Of a stretch of 64,000 bases of DNA, positions 31,320 through 39,260 are shown one piece after another. A program made the position numbers and the translations under genes. Below the pieces are notes generated by a model. The model ran no database searches, was not told the origin of the DNA, and was given only the letters and a program-made list of their open reading frames with translations. Within the stretch, counting starts at the first letter, position 1, and every line of letters begins with the position of its first letter. This stretch comes from Pantoea sp. AS-PWVM4 (GTDB taxonomy: Bacteria > Pseudomonadota > Gammaproteobacteria > Enterobacterales > Enterobacteriaceae), in contig NZ_ASZC01000005.1 in the NCBI RefSeq assembly GCF_000468095.1, forward strand, positions 222,717 through 286,716. Reading direction: 5' to 3'.

Positions 31320-31810
31320 AACCCTGCCCGCTACCGGCAGATTACCTGCCGGTAACAACTCGGCCATTCCCTTTACCCGCCGTCACGCTTGAAGCAAAAT
31401 CCTCAAGAAACAATACATTAAGTATATTCTCGTCCGTTCTCACGCCCTGTGACAATTGGTAGGACCTTTTATCCTGCTTAACCTTTCGCGCTATTTTACA
31501 CTGCTTTACATATCAACATCAGCCATATACCCCACTCGCAGCGTATCAGCCAGCTGGATCAACCGTAATATTTCGCACAGAAAGATAAAATGACATAGGT
31601 CATTGTTTTTACATGTAATTAACAGGTGCTGTGCAGAAACCAGGCGGTTTTTATAACACTCAGTTATTAAAAGTTGTCATAAGGACAAAGAATAACAACC
31701 AAACATTATTAGCAGAATATTAATTTCATGAGTGATTAGATCTATACTTCTTTTCGTGATGCAAATCACACCAAACAAAAAGAGAAAAAACAGAAGACGA
31801 GGAAATAATC
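31320..31810 (+). other. Long argR-yhcN intergenic region with CRP-like site
   Basis: This 491-nt stretch has no gene. A 9-bp hairpin at 31332-31354 follows argR without a T-run and may end or stabilise its mRNA. The right half is AT-rich. Near its end, TATACT at 31743-31748 resembles a -10 element, and CGTGATGCAAATCACA at 31755-31770 matches the CRP consensus TGTGA-N6-TCACA at 9 of 10 positions. A CRP site just downstream of a -10 would be expected to repress. No strong -35 is seen. Confidence 0.5.
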
Positions 31811-32074
31811 ATGAAAGTTAAAACTACTATCGCAACCATGAGCATTCTATCTGCCCTGTCATTTGGCGCTTTCGCCGCAGATTCTATCAATGCTGATCAG
31901 GCAATGAATCTGCAACCGGCCGGCACCATCAGTGTCAGCGGCACGGCTGGTTCGCCGATGGATATCCATCAGCAACTGAGCGAAAAAGCAGACCAGCAAG
32001 GTGCTAAAGCTTATCGCGTGATCGAAGCGCGTAATGACAACACCTACCACGCGACTGCTGAACTTTATAAATAA
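31811..32074 (+). CDS. yhcN: YhcN-like small periplasmic stress protein (DUF1471), copy 1
   Basis: This 87-residue secreted protein matches E. coli YhcN (87 residues), a periplasmic DUF1471 protein linked to peroxide and acid stress and to biofilm. A cleavable signal peptide ends near A-F-A-A (about residue 22), leaving a core of about 65 residues with TISVSGTAGSPMD, an EKADQQGAKAYRVIEA helix-strand and the C-terminal HATAELYK. GAGGAA precedes the ATG. It is first of three tandem paralogues. It lies next to argR as in E. coli, so it is probably the ancestral copy. Confidence 0.9.
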   Translation: MKVKTTIATMSILSALSFGAFAADSINADQAMNLQPAGTISVSGTAGSPMDIHQQLSEKADQQGAKAYRVIEARNDNTYHATAELYK

Positions 32075-32163
32075 GTTCGCCGAAACAAGACGCAATGTGA
32101 AAGGCAACCCATTTGAGACGCGATTGCGCTCAGGTTGCTGACCCAAATTCAGGAGAGTGAATC

Positions 32164-32436
32164 ATGAAAACTAAATTATCTATCGCAGTGCTGAGCCTGG
32201 CTTCCGTTCTTTCTTTCGGTGCCAGCGCAGCAAGCCTGATTACCAATGAGCAGGCAGACACCATGAATCTGCAACCGCTGAACCAAACCATCAGCGTGAG
32301 TGGCCGTGATGGCGACCAGAACAACATCCGTCAGGAACTGTCCGCCAAAGCCGATGCTCAGGGTGCCAGCCACTATCGCATCATTGAAAACAATCAGAAT
32401 GACACCTACCACGTCACTGCTGAACTGTACAAATAA
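32164..32436 (+). CDS. YhcN-like small periplasmic protein (DUF1471), copy 2
   Basis: This 90-residue paralogue starts 89 nt after copy 1, with its own AGGAGA ribosome-binding site. It has a signal peptide (about 1-22, ending A-S-A-A). It is the most diverged of the three: the middle reads TISVSGRDGDQNNIRQ in place of the small-residue TAGSPMD loop, and there is an insertion of about three residues near position 34. The C-terminus HVTAELYK is conserved. It may have a different partner or redox/pH response, but nothing specific can be inferred. A GC-rich palindrome (about 32452-32469) lies between it and copy 3. Confidence 0.85.
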   Translation: MKTKLSIAVLSLASVLSFGASAASLITNEQADTMNLQPLNQTISVSGRDGDQNNIRQELSAKADAQGASHYRIIENNQNDTYHVTAELYK

Positions 32437-32539
32437 TCGATAAATGATTATCCGGCGCCCAAACGGCGCCTGGATATGAATCGACGACCCGCTACCCACT
32501 TACCACCGCAGGTTGTTGATTGTAATGAGGAGACGAACA

Positions 32540-32803
32540 ATGAAAATCAAAGCAACCATCGCAACCGCTAGCCTGCTCTCACTGTTGACCTTCGGTGCCT
32601 CTGCGGCACAACTGGTCACGGCGGAACAGGCTCAGAATATGCAGCCTGCGGGGACAGTGACCATCAGTGGTACTGCCGGTGCACCAATGGATTATCGTGC
32701 TCAGCTGTCGCAGAAAGCCGATGAACAGGGTGCCAGCGCCTATAAAGTGATTGAAGCCCGCACCGGCGACAACTATCACATCACTGCTGAACTGTATAAG
32801 TAA
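32540..32803 (+). CDS. YhcN-like small periplasmic protein (DUF1471), copy 3
   Basis: This 87-residue paralogue is closer to copy 1 than to copy 2 (TVTISGTAGAPMD, QKADEQGASAYKVIEA, HITAELYK). The ATG at 32540 follows GAGGAGA; the frame is open to 32513, but that extension is not homologous. A signal peptide ends near A-S-A-A (about residue 22). A strong terminator follows at 32832-32858, so the three genes probably form one transcription unit. Confidence 0.88.
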   Translation: MKIKATIATASLLSLLTFGASAAQLVTAEQAQNMQPAGTVTISGTAGAPMDYRAQLSQKADEQGASAYKVIEARTGDNYHITAELYK

Positions 32804-32831
32804 TTCCTCGTCAACTGCTTGACGAACCCTT

Positions 32832-32858
32832 TGGCCCCGCTCGCCGGGGCCCTTTTTG
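32832..32858 (+). terminator. Rho-independent terminator after the yhcN cluster
   Basis: A GGCCCCG stem pairs with CGGGGCC around a short loop (32833-32839 with 32845-32851) and is followed by CTTTTT. It separates the yhcN genes from the convergent yhcO gene. Confidence 0.85.
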
Positions 32859-32860
32859 CG

Positions 32861-33133
32861 TTACTTCACATTAAAGCGGAGCTGGCCATCCAGCTCCTCT
32901 TCTGCTTCATCAAACAGCAAAATCAACGCCCCATAGCGACGCTTCTGTCCTGACCCTAAGTGAATAAACTCAATCTCCAGCGGTAACGGCATTTGCTCGC
33001 CTGTCACCACTTCCCAGAGATCGTCCAAATCAGTAATCGCCAGATCCGCCAGCGCAAAACGGTCACTGAACTGGCGGAAGAAGTGCGCCTGATCGACGAT
33101 TTCATCGAAATCAAAACGTTCGATTCTCATCAT
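32861..33133 (-). CDS. yhcO: Barstar-family protein YhcO
   Basis: This 90-residue acidic protein (E. coli YhcO 90) belongs to the barstar (barnase-inhibitor) fold family, with a conserved DLDDLWEVVTG motif and a LPLEIEFIHLG strand. The E. coli protein has no proven ribonuclease target. No barnase-like gene is adjacent, so it is an orphan inhibitor-like protein. The frame is open to 33241, but homology begins at the tandem ATGs 33133/33130; 33133 is chosen because AGAGAG lies 5 nt upstream. It faces the yhcN cluster and lies downstream of aaeXAB on the same strand. Confidence 0.85.
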   Translation of the reverse strand: MMRIERFDFDEIVDQAHFFRQFSDRFALADLAITDLDDLWEVVTGEQMPLPLEIEFIHLGSGQKRRYGALILLFDEAEEELDGQLRFNVK

Positions 33134-33290
33134 GACGACTCTCTTTTCTGTACCACTGCCCATTAAACCGGGTAGCCTGCGTTGATATGTTTGTGTTGCT
33201 GCGGGGGTGTGGATGCCCTCCTTCCCCCTGACAGTTTGCATCCCGTCAGGAAAGTATAGATGGCATTACCGGTGGGTTTTGTGAGAGTGA

Positions 33291-33311
33291 GCCACCGCAT
33301 CACGCGGTGGC
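33291..33311 (-). terminator. Hairpin downstream of aaeB
   Basis: An 8-bp GC-rich perfect stem (33291-33298 with 33304-33311, 5-nt loop) lies 6 nt beyond the aaeB stop. No U-run follows, so termination would be weak or Rho-assisted. Confidence 0.45.
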
Positions 33312-33316
33312 TGGTT

Positions 33317-35269
33317 TCAGATTTGAATCAAGGTGTTCTGGTACTTACTCAGCATGCTGGCTAAACGTTTTACCGGCTCCGTTACGCTGCTCGGTGCCGC
33401 GTAGTGCTGGAGTTTCTCCTGATAGACATCCAGCTCGCGTAACAACTGCTCAAAATAGACACGTCGTTTATCATCGCTACGCGTCGAGATCACCTGGTCA
33501 GCAGTGGATCGCAGCTGGCGGTGATAGGCGGAGAGATCTGCATTGATCGGCACCTCGGCATTGCGTAAGCGTTGATGGCCGATAATCAGCGTCAGCGCGA
33601 TACGGTATTTATTGATATCGCCGGGGAACAGATTGAGCAGCAGAAACAGTTGCTGATACAGCGCCGGTAAGTGATTCTCGCGACGACGTGCCTGATTGGT
33701 GGTCATCGCCGCCACCGCCGCATACATAAAGCGATTCAGCAACTTACGTCCGGTACGCGCCTTAGATTTGTCACGAATCAGCAGAATCACCATCATCGCC
33801 ACAAAACATCCAATCACCTGGCCCAACACGTTGTCGAGAAACACGTTGAACTCGAACTTCATCGGGTTATCCAGTACCAGCACGTTGATGGTACCAATCA
33901 GGGCACCTAACGTTCCCAGTTGGCGACGCTGGACAAAGATGCCGCCAATAAAGCCCAGCAGACCAATCGCGATGCAAAGCAGCAGCATACTTTGCTGGGT
34001 TGCAGGCAGGACGTAGATAAAGTAGAGCGCACCCAGCGGCACTGCGACTGTCATACCGTAGAGGAAGTCTTTTGCCATCATCAATGGATTAGGGGTGCGC
34101 ATCGCCAGTGCGGTGATTACCGCCAGCATCACCATACAGCCACTGCCAGAGGTCCAACCGGTGTACAACCAGAAAAGTGAGCCAATCGCCGTCGCCGCAA
34201 ATGTACGTACGCCGTTAATCATCGCATGGTGGGTTTCGGCAGAACGCGCCTGAATCACCACTTCACGTTGCAGAATACCGTCTTCCAGCGTGGTGATACG
34301 GCTGTTGCTCCTGACGCCGTTAATCAACAACAAGTATTCGGTTGCTGCTCCCACCCAGCTGGCTAAGGTCAGCGGTGTGGATTTGCTGCTGACGCCAATT
34401 ACCCGGCGCATGATTTTCATGCGCTTGTGCACGTCATCAACGCTTTTGACCTCTTTCTCGATCAGCAATCGATACTGGGGCGGAATGTAGTCCGGGCGGG
34501 AATTCTGGATCAGGAAGGTTTCAGCGGCCTGCGTAATCAAGGTCAGGGATAAAGTATTCAGCATTTGCAGACGACGGCTGCTGTTTTTCCAACGCGAGGA
34601 TTCCATCATCAACTGGCTGCGCATGGTGTTCAGCGCCGTAGTGCGGCGCACCAGCGCGCTCCAGGCTTTGTCGACTTCTTCTTTATCGCCGTGCGCGACA
34701 CAAAGTTGCAGCAGTTTGTAGTGCGCCACCAGCAGCGAATCCACTTCCTGGTCGATCACTTTTTTAATCGAACGGGGCGAGAAAATCATATCCGCCAGAA
34801 TGGCACACAAAATACCCAGCACGATTTCGCTACAACGCTCAACCGCAAACTGCGGAGCCAGCGTCAGCCCACCACTGGCATCGGCGGTGACGACGATAAT
34901 CAGCGCGGTGTAGCCTGCCAGACCCAGGGCGTAGGAGTTTTCGACTTTAATCAGCGAGGAGAGCCAGACGCAGAAGCCGGCCCACAGGCAACATAACAGC
35001 AGCATCACTACCGGGGCACGCACCGTGGCGATCATGATGGTCAGAGCTGCCGCGCTACCAATAAAGGTCCCGATAATACGCAGGATGCCGCGATAGCGCA
35101 GCGCGCCGGAGTAGGGATCACCTCCGGCGACAAAGGCGGTGCCACCCGCCACAATCCCGGCGGTCATCACCGCCCAGCGCGGCGTTTCCAGATTGAAGTG
35201 AAAGCCGATAATCAGCGCCGCTACCAGCGCAAATGTCAGCTTCACCGGGAAACGCAGGAACTCAATCAT
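33317..35269 (-). CDS. aaeB: p-Hydroxybenzoic acid efflux pump subunit AaeB
   Basis: This 650-residue inner-membrane protein of the FUSC/aromatic-acid exporter family (E. coli 655) works with AaeA to export p-hydroxybenzoate and related aromatic carboxylates. Two sets of membrane helices are visible (about 13-170 and 370-500), each followed by a cytoplasmic helical domain. Characteristic stretches include [27 protein letters not shown] at the N-terminus (contiguous family motif, abbreviated here to its ends RFPVKL and ETPRW) and the internal [20 protein letters not shown]. It begins 9 nt after the aaeA stop in the aaeXAB operon. Confidence 0.95.
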   Translation of the reverse strand: MIEFLRFPVKLTFALVAALIIGFHFNLETPRWAVMTAGIVAGGTAFVAGGDPYSGALRYRGILRIIGTFIGSAAALTIMIATVRAPVVMLLLCCLWAGFCVWLSSLIKVENSYALGLAGYTALIIVVTADASGGLTLAPQFAVERCSEIVLGILCAILADMIFSPRSIKKVIDQEVDSLLVAHYKLLQLCVAHGDKEEVDKAWSALVRRTTALNTMRSQLMMESSRWKNSSRRLQMLNTLSLTLITQAAETFLIQNSRPDYIPPQYRLLIEKEVKSVDDVHKRMKIMRRVIGVSSKSTPLTLASWVGAATEYLLLINGVRSNSRITTLEDGILQREVVIQARSAETHHAMINGVRTFAATAIGSLFWLYTGWTSGSGCMVMLAVITALAMRTPNPLMMAKDFLYGMTVAVPLGALYFIYVLPATQQSMLLLCIAIGLLGFIGGIFVQRRQLGTLGALIGTINVLVLDNPMKFEFNVFLDNVLGQVIGCFVAMMVILLIRDKSKARTGRKLLNRFMYAAVAAMTTNQARRRENHLPALYQQLFLLLNLFPGDINKYRIALTLIIGHQRLRNAEVPINADLSAYHRQLRSTADQVISTRSDDKRRVYFEQLLRELDVYQEKLQHYAAPSSVTEPVKRLASMLSKYQNTLIQI

Positions 35270-35278
35270 ATCGCCCTC

Positions 35279-36208
35279 TTAACCAAACTCACGCAGGCGA
35301 TTAAACAATTTGCTCATCGGTGAAGCTTGCGTCTTACGATCCTTCTCACCGGTAATCACCACGGTAGCGGTGGTGCCAGCCGGGAAGCGATTGCCAGGCT
35401 GATCGTCGAGATGAATACGCACCGGTACACGCTGCGCCAGACGCACCCACTCCAGATTGGAATCAACAGTGGCCATGCCTTTACTGTCATTGGTGCTGCT
35501 GCTGTCGGTAACACCGGCTGCGATGCTGTCGACGGTGCCACGCAGCACGGTATTGCTACCCAGCGGGGTAATTTCCGCACGGAAGCCCGGGCGTACGCCA
35601 TCCAGCTTGGTTTCTTCCATATAGGCCAGCACGTAGAACGTATGCTGCTGCACCAGAGCCACCGCCACTGAACCACGGGTAATAAACTCGCCTTCATAGA
35701 CGTTAAGGTTGGTCACCCAACCGTCAGACGGTGCCTTGATGGTGGTACGATCCAGGTCGATGGCCGCCAGATCGCGCGTCGCAATAGCTTTCGCCAGCTG
35801 ATGCTCGGTGGTGGTCAGATCGTTGTTGGCCTGGTCAATGGCTTCACGCGACATCGCGCTGGTGCCGAGTTGGTTACGGCGCGCCGCTTCACGACGTTTT
35901 TCGTTGGCGACAGCCTGGTAATACTCGACATCGGCCTGTGCTTCATCCAGCGCCTTCTGGTAACGGGGGCGGTCAACCACAAACAGGGTATCGCCCTTCT
36001 TCACCAGTTGGTTATCACGGACCGGCACCTCGGTGATCAGGCCGGTCACATCCGGAGAGATCGCCACGACATCGGCAGAGAATTTAGCATCACGCGTCCA
36101 CGGGGATTCGGTGTAGAACACCCAGGCGCGGAAGATGATCACGATAGCGACGACAACCAGCAGGAGAGTAATCGCGTAGCGCGCGATTTTTCTTATTAGC
36201 GCTTTCAC
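35279..36208 (-). CDS. aaeA: p-Hydroxybenzoic acid efflux pump subunit AaeA
   Basis: This 309-residue periplasmic adaptor of the HlyD/membrane-fusion family (E. coli 310) pairs with AaeB. An N-terminal membrane anchor lies at about 10-30. A biotinyl-lipoyl-like domain ([21 protein letters not shown], shown here as its ends VVAISP and VRDNQ) and an alpha-helical hairpin (about 75-145) follow. The second lipoyl half starts with [13 protein letters not shown], then a beta-barrel domain. It lies 8 nt after aaeX. Transcription is expected to be activated by AaeR in response to aromatic acids. Confidence 0.95.
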   Translation of the reverse strand: MKALIRKIARYAITLLLVVVAIVIIFRAWVFYTESPWTRDAKFSADVVAISPDVTGLITEVPVRDNQLVKKGDTLFVVDRPRYQKALDEAQADVEYYQAVANEKRREAARRNQLGTSAMSREAIDQANNDLTTTEHQLAKAIATRDLAAIDLDRTTIKAPSDGWVTNLNVYEGEFITRGSVAVALVQQHTFYVLAYMEETKLDGVRPGFRAEITPLGSNTVLRGTVDSIAAGVTDSSSTNDSKGMATVDSNLEWVRLAQRVPVRIHLDDQPGNRFPAGTTATVVITGEKDRKTQASPMSKLFNRLREFG

Positions 36209-36216
36209 TTAAAACC

Positions 36217-36420
36217 TCAGACGAATAAACGGGATACAAGGTAAAACACACAGCAATAAAGCGCTGTGTTAAAAAGTGCCGGATGCCAAACCAGATCGTA
36301 CAATCCGCTGGGCGTCAGCACGCGTTTCACCAGCCAGAACAGCGCCAGCGAAACTATGAGTTCAATGAAGATGGGCGGGAAAGACAGCCCAAATACGACA
36401 AATACCGGAAGCACACTCAT
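36217..36420 (-). CDS. aaeX: Small membrane protein AaeX
   Basis: This 67-residue protein (E. coli 67) has two hydrophobic helices (about 5-28 and 45-65) around a conserved basic turn and the motif [16 protein letters not shown]. It is the first gene of the aaeXAB operon. In E. coli it is a DUF1656 protein not strictly needed for efflux. It lies divergent to aaeR. Confidence 0.93.
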   Translation of the reverse strand: MSVLPVFVVFGLSFPPIFIELIVSLALFWLVKRVLTPSGLYDLVWHPALFNTALYCCVFYLVSRLFV

Positions 36421-36566
36421 TTCGGTTCCTTAGTTCGACCTTGCCGGATTGCACCGATACCTGCCCGCATGCCACATGGCACAAGGGGTTGATGATAATG
36501 GGATGACGGGTAGACTGATGGCAACATTCAGGCCGTTTGAGCTAATCATAGCGTATCATCTGACAA

Positions 36567-36643
36567 ACACAGGCAGATTCACTGCCGTGTTAAGGTGCGG
36601 TGAAATGACCCAGCGTGCGTATAGTAACGCGCTTGACTATACG
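36567..36643. promoter_or_regulatory. Candidate AaeR operator region (aaeX/aaeR divergent promoter)
   Basis: Two inverted repeats occupy the 269-nt divergent gap. One pairs AACACAGGCAG with CTGCCGTGTT around a 5-nt loop (about 36567-36591), with one bulge. The other is a perfect 7-bp repeat CGTATAG/CTATACG with a 12-nt spacer (36618-36643), the size and T-N11-A style expected of a LysR-type site. Which of these AaeR uses is not shown by sequence. Confidence 0.4.
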
Positions 36644-36689
36644 TTATCTACATATTGTGAGCTAAATCACTTTTTAGCCAGAGTAAACA

Positions 36690-37607
36690 ATGGAACGACT
36701 TAAAGGCATGTCCATCTTCGCCAAAGTGGTTGAATTAGGATCCTTCACCGCCGCGGCACGTCAGCTTCATCTTAGCGTTTCGTCGATTAGCCAGATAGTC
36801 GCGAAACTGGAAGATGAGCTCCAGGTCAAGCTGCTGAATCGCAGCACCCGAAGCATTGGCCTGACCGAAGCGGGCAGAATTTATTATCAGGGCTGCCGCC
36901 GCATGCTGGCAGAGGCGATGCAGGTCCACGAGCAACTGTATGCCTTCAACAACACGCCCATTGGTATTTTACGTATCGGCAGCTCGTCGACAATGGCGCA
37001 AAATGTTCTCGCTGATATGACCAGCGATATGTTACGCGAATATCCGGGTTTGAGTGTCAATTTAGTCACCGGCATTCCGGCACCGGATTTGATTGCTAAC
37101 GGGCTGGATCTGGTGATCCGCGTCGGTGAGTTGCAGGATTCCAATCTGTTCTCGCGTCGCCTGGGCGCGATGCCGATGGTGGTATGCGCGGCCAAAAGCT
37201 ATCTGGCACAGCACGGCACGCCGGAAAAGCCTGGCGAGATCGATAATTTTTCGTGGCTGGAATATAGCGTGCGCCCGGATAATACCTTCGAGTTGATTGC
37301 GCCGGAAGGGCTGGTCACGCGTCTGACGCCGCAGGGACGTTTCGTGACCAATGATTCGCTAACGCTGATCCGTTGGCTGAAAGCCGGGTGCGGTATCGCC
37401 TATGTCCCACTGATGTGGGTGATAAACGAGATCAACACCGGTGAGATCGATATCCTGTTTTCACAGTATCAGTCGGCCCCCAGACCGGTTTATGCGCTGT
37501 ACACCGAAAAAGATAAACTGCCGCTGAAAGTGCAGGTGTGTATCGACTATCTGACCGAGTATTTCAAACGGGTAGCGCGCCAGTATCAGCAGCACCGTAA
37601 AAACTGA
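36690..37607 (+). CDS. aaeR: LysR-family regulator AaeR
   Basis: This 305-residue LysR-type activator (E. coli AaeR 309) controls aaeXAB in response to p-hydroxybenzoate and similar acids. The N-terminal winged helix (about 1-60) reads SFTAAARQLHLSVSSISQIV, and the C-terminal periplasmic-binding-protein-like effector domain covers about 90-295. It is transcribed divergently from its target operon. A palindromic repeat lies directly downstream, in the convergent gap with tldD. Confidence 0.95.
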   Translation: MERLKGMSIFAKVVELGSFTAAARQLHLSVSSISQIVAKLEDELQVKLLNRSTRSIGLTEAGRIYYQGCRRMLAEAMQVHEQLYAFNNTPIGILRIGSSSTMAQNVLADMTSDMLREYPGLSVNLVTGIPAPDLIANGLDLVIRVGELQDSNLFSRRLGAMPMVVCAAKSYLAQHGTPEKPGEIDNFSWLEYSVRPDNTFELIAPEGLVTRLTPQGRFVTNDSLTLIRWLKAGCGIAYVPLMWVINEINTGEIDILFSQYQSAPRPVYALYTEKDKLPLKVQVCIDYLTEYFKRVARQYQQHRKN

Positions 37608-37616
37608 GCATAAGTA

Positions 37617-37735
37617 CTGTCGCGGCGCGATTTATCGCCCAATGCGTATCCGTACTCATTCGTAGCGGCGCGATTAATCGCGCGTTTTTTTGCCATCGTA
37701 AAGGTCAAAAGAGCGCGATTAATCACGCCGCTACG
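37617..37735. repeat. Palindromic repeat copy 2 (aaeR/tldD convergent gap)
   Basis: A full unit at 37661-37735 has ends CGTAGCGGCGCGATT and AATCACGCCGCTACG, each half built on GCGCGATTAATCGCGC. A diverged half-unit precedes it at about 37617-37645. The family is the same as at 5801-5858 and 63743-63816. Together they fill nearly all the gap, and the hairpin could act as a bidirectional terminator. Confidence 0.82.
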
Positions 37736-37749
37736 GTTCAGTGCTTGAA

Positions 37750-39195
37750 TCAGGCGGTTCCGCCGACCGTGAGTTTATCCAGCTTCAGTGTCGGCTGCCC
37801 CACACCCACTGGCACGCTCTGGCCTTCTTTACCACAGACGCCAACGCCTTTATCCAATGCCAAGTCGTTACCCACCATGGAAATCTGCTGCATGGCTTCG
37901 ATACCGGAGCCAATCAGCGTGGCACCTTTTACCGGTTTGGTCACTTTACCGTTCTCAATCAGATAGGCTTCCGATGTTGAGAACACAAACTTACCGGAGG
38001 TGATATCCACCTGGCCGCCACCAAAGTTCGGCGCGTACAGGCCATATTCTACGCTTGCGATAATGTCCTGCGGCGTGGATTTCCCCGCCAGCATATAGGT
38101 GTTAGTCATACGCGGCATCGGCAGGTGCGCATAAGATTCACGACGGCCATTGCCGGTAGGGTTGACGCCCATCAGACGCGCATTGAGCTTGTCCTGCATG
38201 TAACCCTTCAGCACACCGTTTTCAATCAACACGTTGTACTGTCCCGGTACGCCTTCATCGTCCACCGCCAGCGAACCACGCAGACCCTCGATGGTACCAT
38301 CATCGACCACGGTACAAAGTTCAGACGCCACCAACTGGCCCATTTTGCCGCTGAACACCGAGGTGGCACGACGGTTAAAGTCGCCTTCAAGACCGTGTCC
38401 AACCGCTTCGTGCAGCAGCACGCCCGGCCAGCCAGCGCCCAGTACCACCGGCAGCGTCCCTGCCGGAGCAGCAACCGCCGAGAGGTTCACCAGCGCCATC
38501 CGCACCGCCTCACGCGCCCAGGCATCTGCACGCACTTCACCGCTTTCATCGGCGAGGAAGAATTCATAACCGGTACGTGCGCCGCCGCCGCTGGAGCCGC
38601 GTTCACGTTTACCCTGATCTTCCACCTGAACGCTGATCGACAGACGAACCAACGGACGCACATCAGCGGCCAGCGTGCCATCGGTCGCTGCCACCAGCAC
38701 CTGCTCATAAACCCCGGTCAGGCTGGCATTCACTTCCTGGACACGAGGATCAGCGGCGCGCGCCACTTTATCCACGCGATGCAACAGGGCGATTTTGTCT
38801 TCACGCGTCAGGCTATCCAGCGGATTGACCGGTGCGTACAGCGAGCGGTTGATCACAGCCGAAAGGGTATGGGCTTTGCCATTGCCCTGCTCGCGTACGA
38901 TGCTGCGTGCGGCTTCAGCCGACTGGCGCAAAGCATTCAGGGTGATCTGGTCAGCATAGGCGAAACCGGTTTTCTCACCGCTGACCGCGCGAACGCCGAC
39001 GCCCTGATCGATATGATACGAGCCGTCTTTAATGATTTTGTCTTCCAGCACCCAGGATTCGTGGAAACTGGACTGAAAATAGAGATCGGCATAGTCCAGA
39101 CGACGTTCTGAAAGCTGCCCTAACAGGGAAAAAAGGTCCTGCTGATTAATGCTGTTCGCAGTTAGCAACTGCTCACTTACCAGATTCAGAGTCAT
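37750..39195 (-). CDS. tldD: Metalloprotease TldD
   Basis: This 481-residue protein (E. coli 481) forms the TldD/TldE (PmbA) heterodimeric zinc protease, which degrades unfolded peptides, matures microcin B17 and processes CcdA. The zinc-binding HEAVGH motif starts at His262 (HExxxH), and a third ligand lies in the conserved C-terminal region. tldE is not in this window, as in E. coli. It lies 65 nt downstream of yhdP on the same strand. Confidence 0.96.
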   Translation of the reverse strand: MTLNLVSEQLLTANSINQQDLFSLLGQLSERRLDYADLYFQSSFHESWVLEDKIIKDGSYHIDQGVGVRAVSGEKTGFAYADQITLNALRQSAEAARSIVREQGNGKAHTLSAVINRSLYAPVNPLDSLTREDKIALLHRVDKVARAADPRVQEVNASLTGVYEQVLVAATDGTLAADVRPLVRLSISVQVEDQGKRERGSSGGGARTGYEFFLADESGEVRADAWAREAVRMALVNLSAVAAPAGTLPVVLGAGWPGVLLHEAVGHGLEGDFNRRATSVFSGKMGQLVASELCTVVDDGTIEGLRGSLAVDDEGVPGQYNVLIENGVLKGYMQDKLNARLMGVNPTGNGRRESYAHLPMPRMTNTYMLAGKSTPQDIIASVEYGLYAPNFGGGQVDITSGKFVFSTSEAYLIENGKVTKPVKGATLIGSGIEAMQQISMVGNDLALDKGVGVCGKEGQSVPVGVGQPTLKLDKLTVGGTA

Positions 39196-39260
39196 CGTTT
39201 CTCACTCATTTTACGCTCAGATATTTCATAGCCTGCGGCAATTCCCCGACGGCGTCAAAT

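Noticed and set aside
32861..33133. yhcO as the antitoxin of a toxin-antitoxin pair
   Set aside because: Neighbouring genes are yhcN and aaeB, neither of which is a ribonuclease toxin.
37617..37735. Repeats resembling a short CRISPR array
   Set aside because: The units are inverted, not direct, are of unequal spacing, and there are no cas genes; they fit a palindromic repeat family.
38125..39111. A 328-codon frame antisense to tldD
   Set aside because: Composition is that of a shadow frame, and the opposite strand has an intact conserved metalloprotease.
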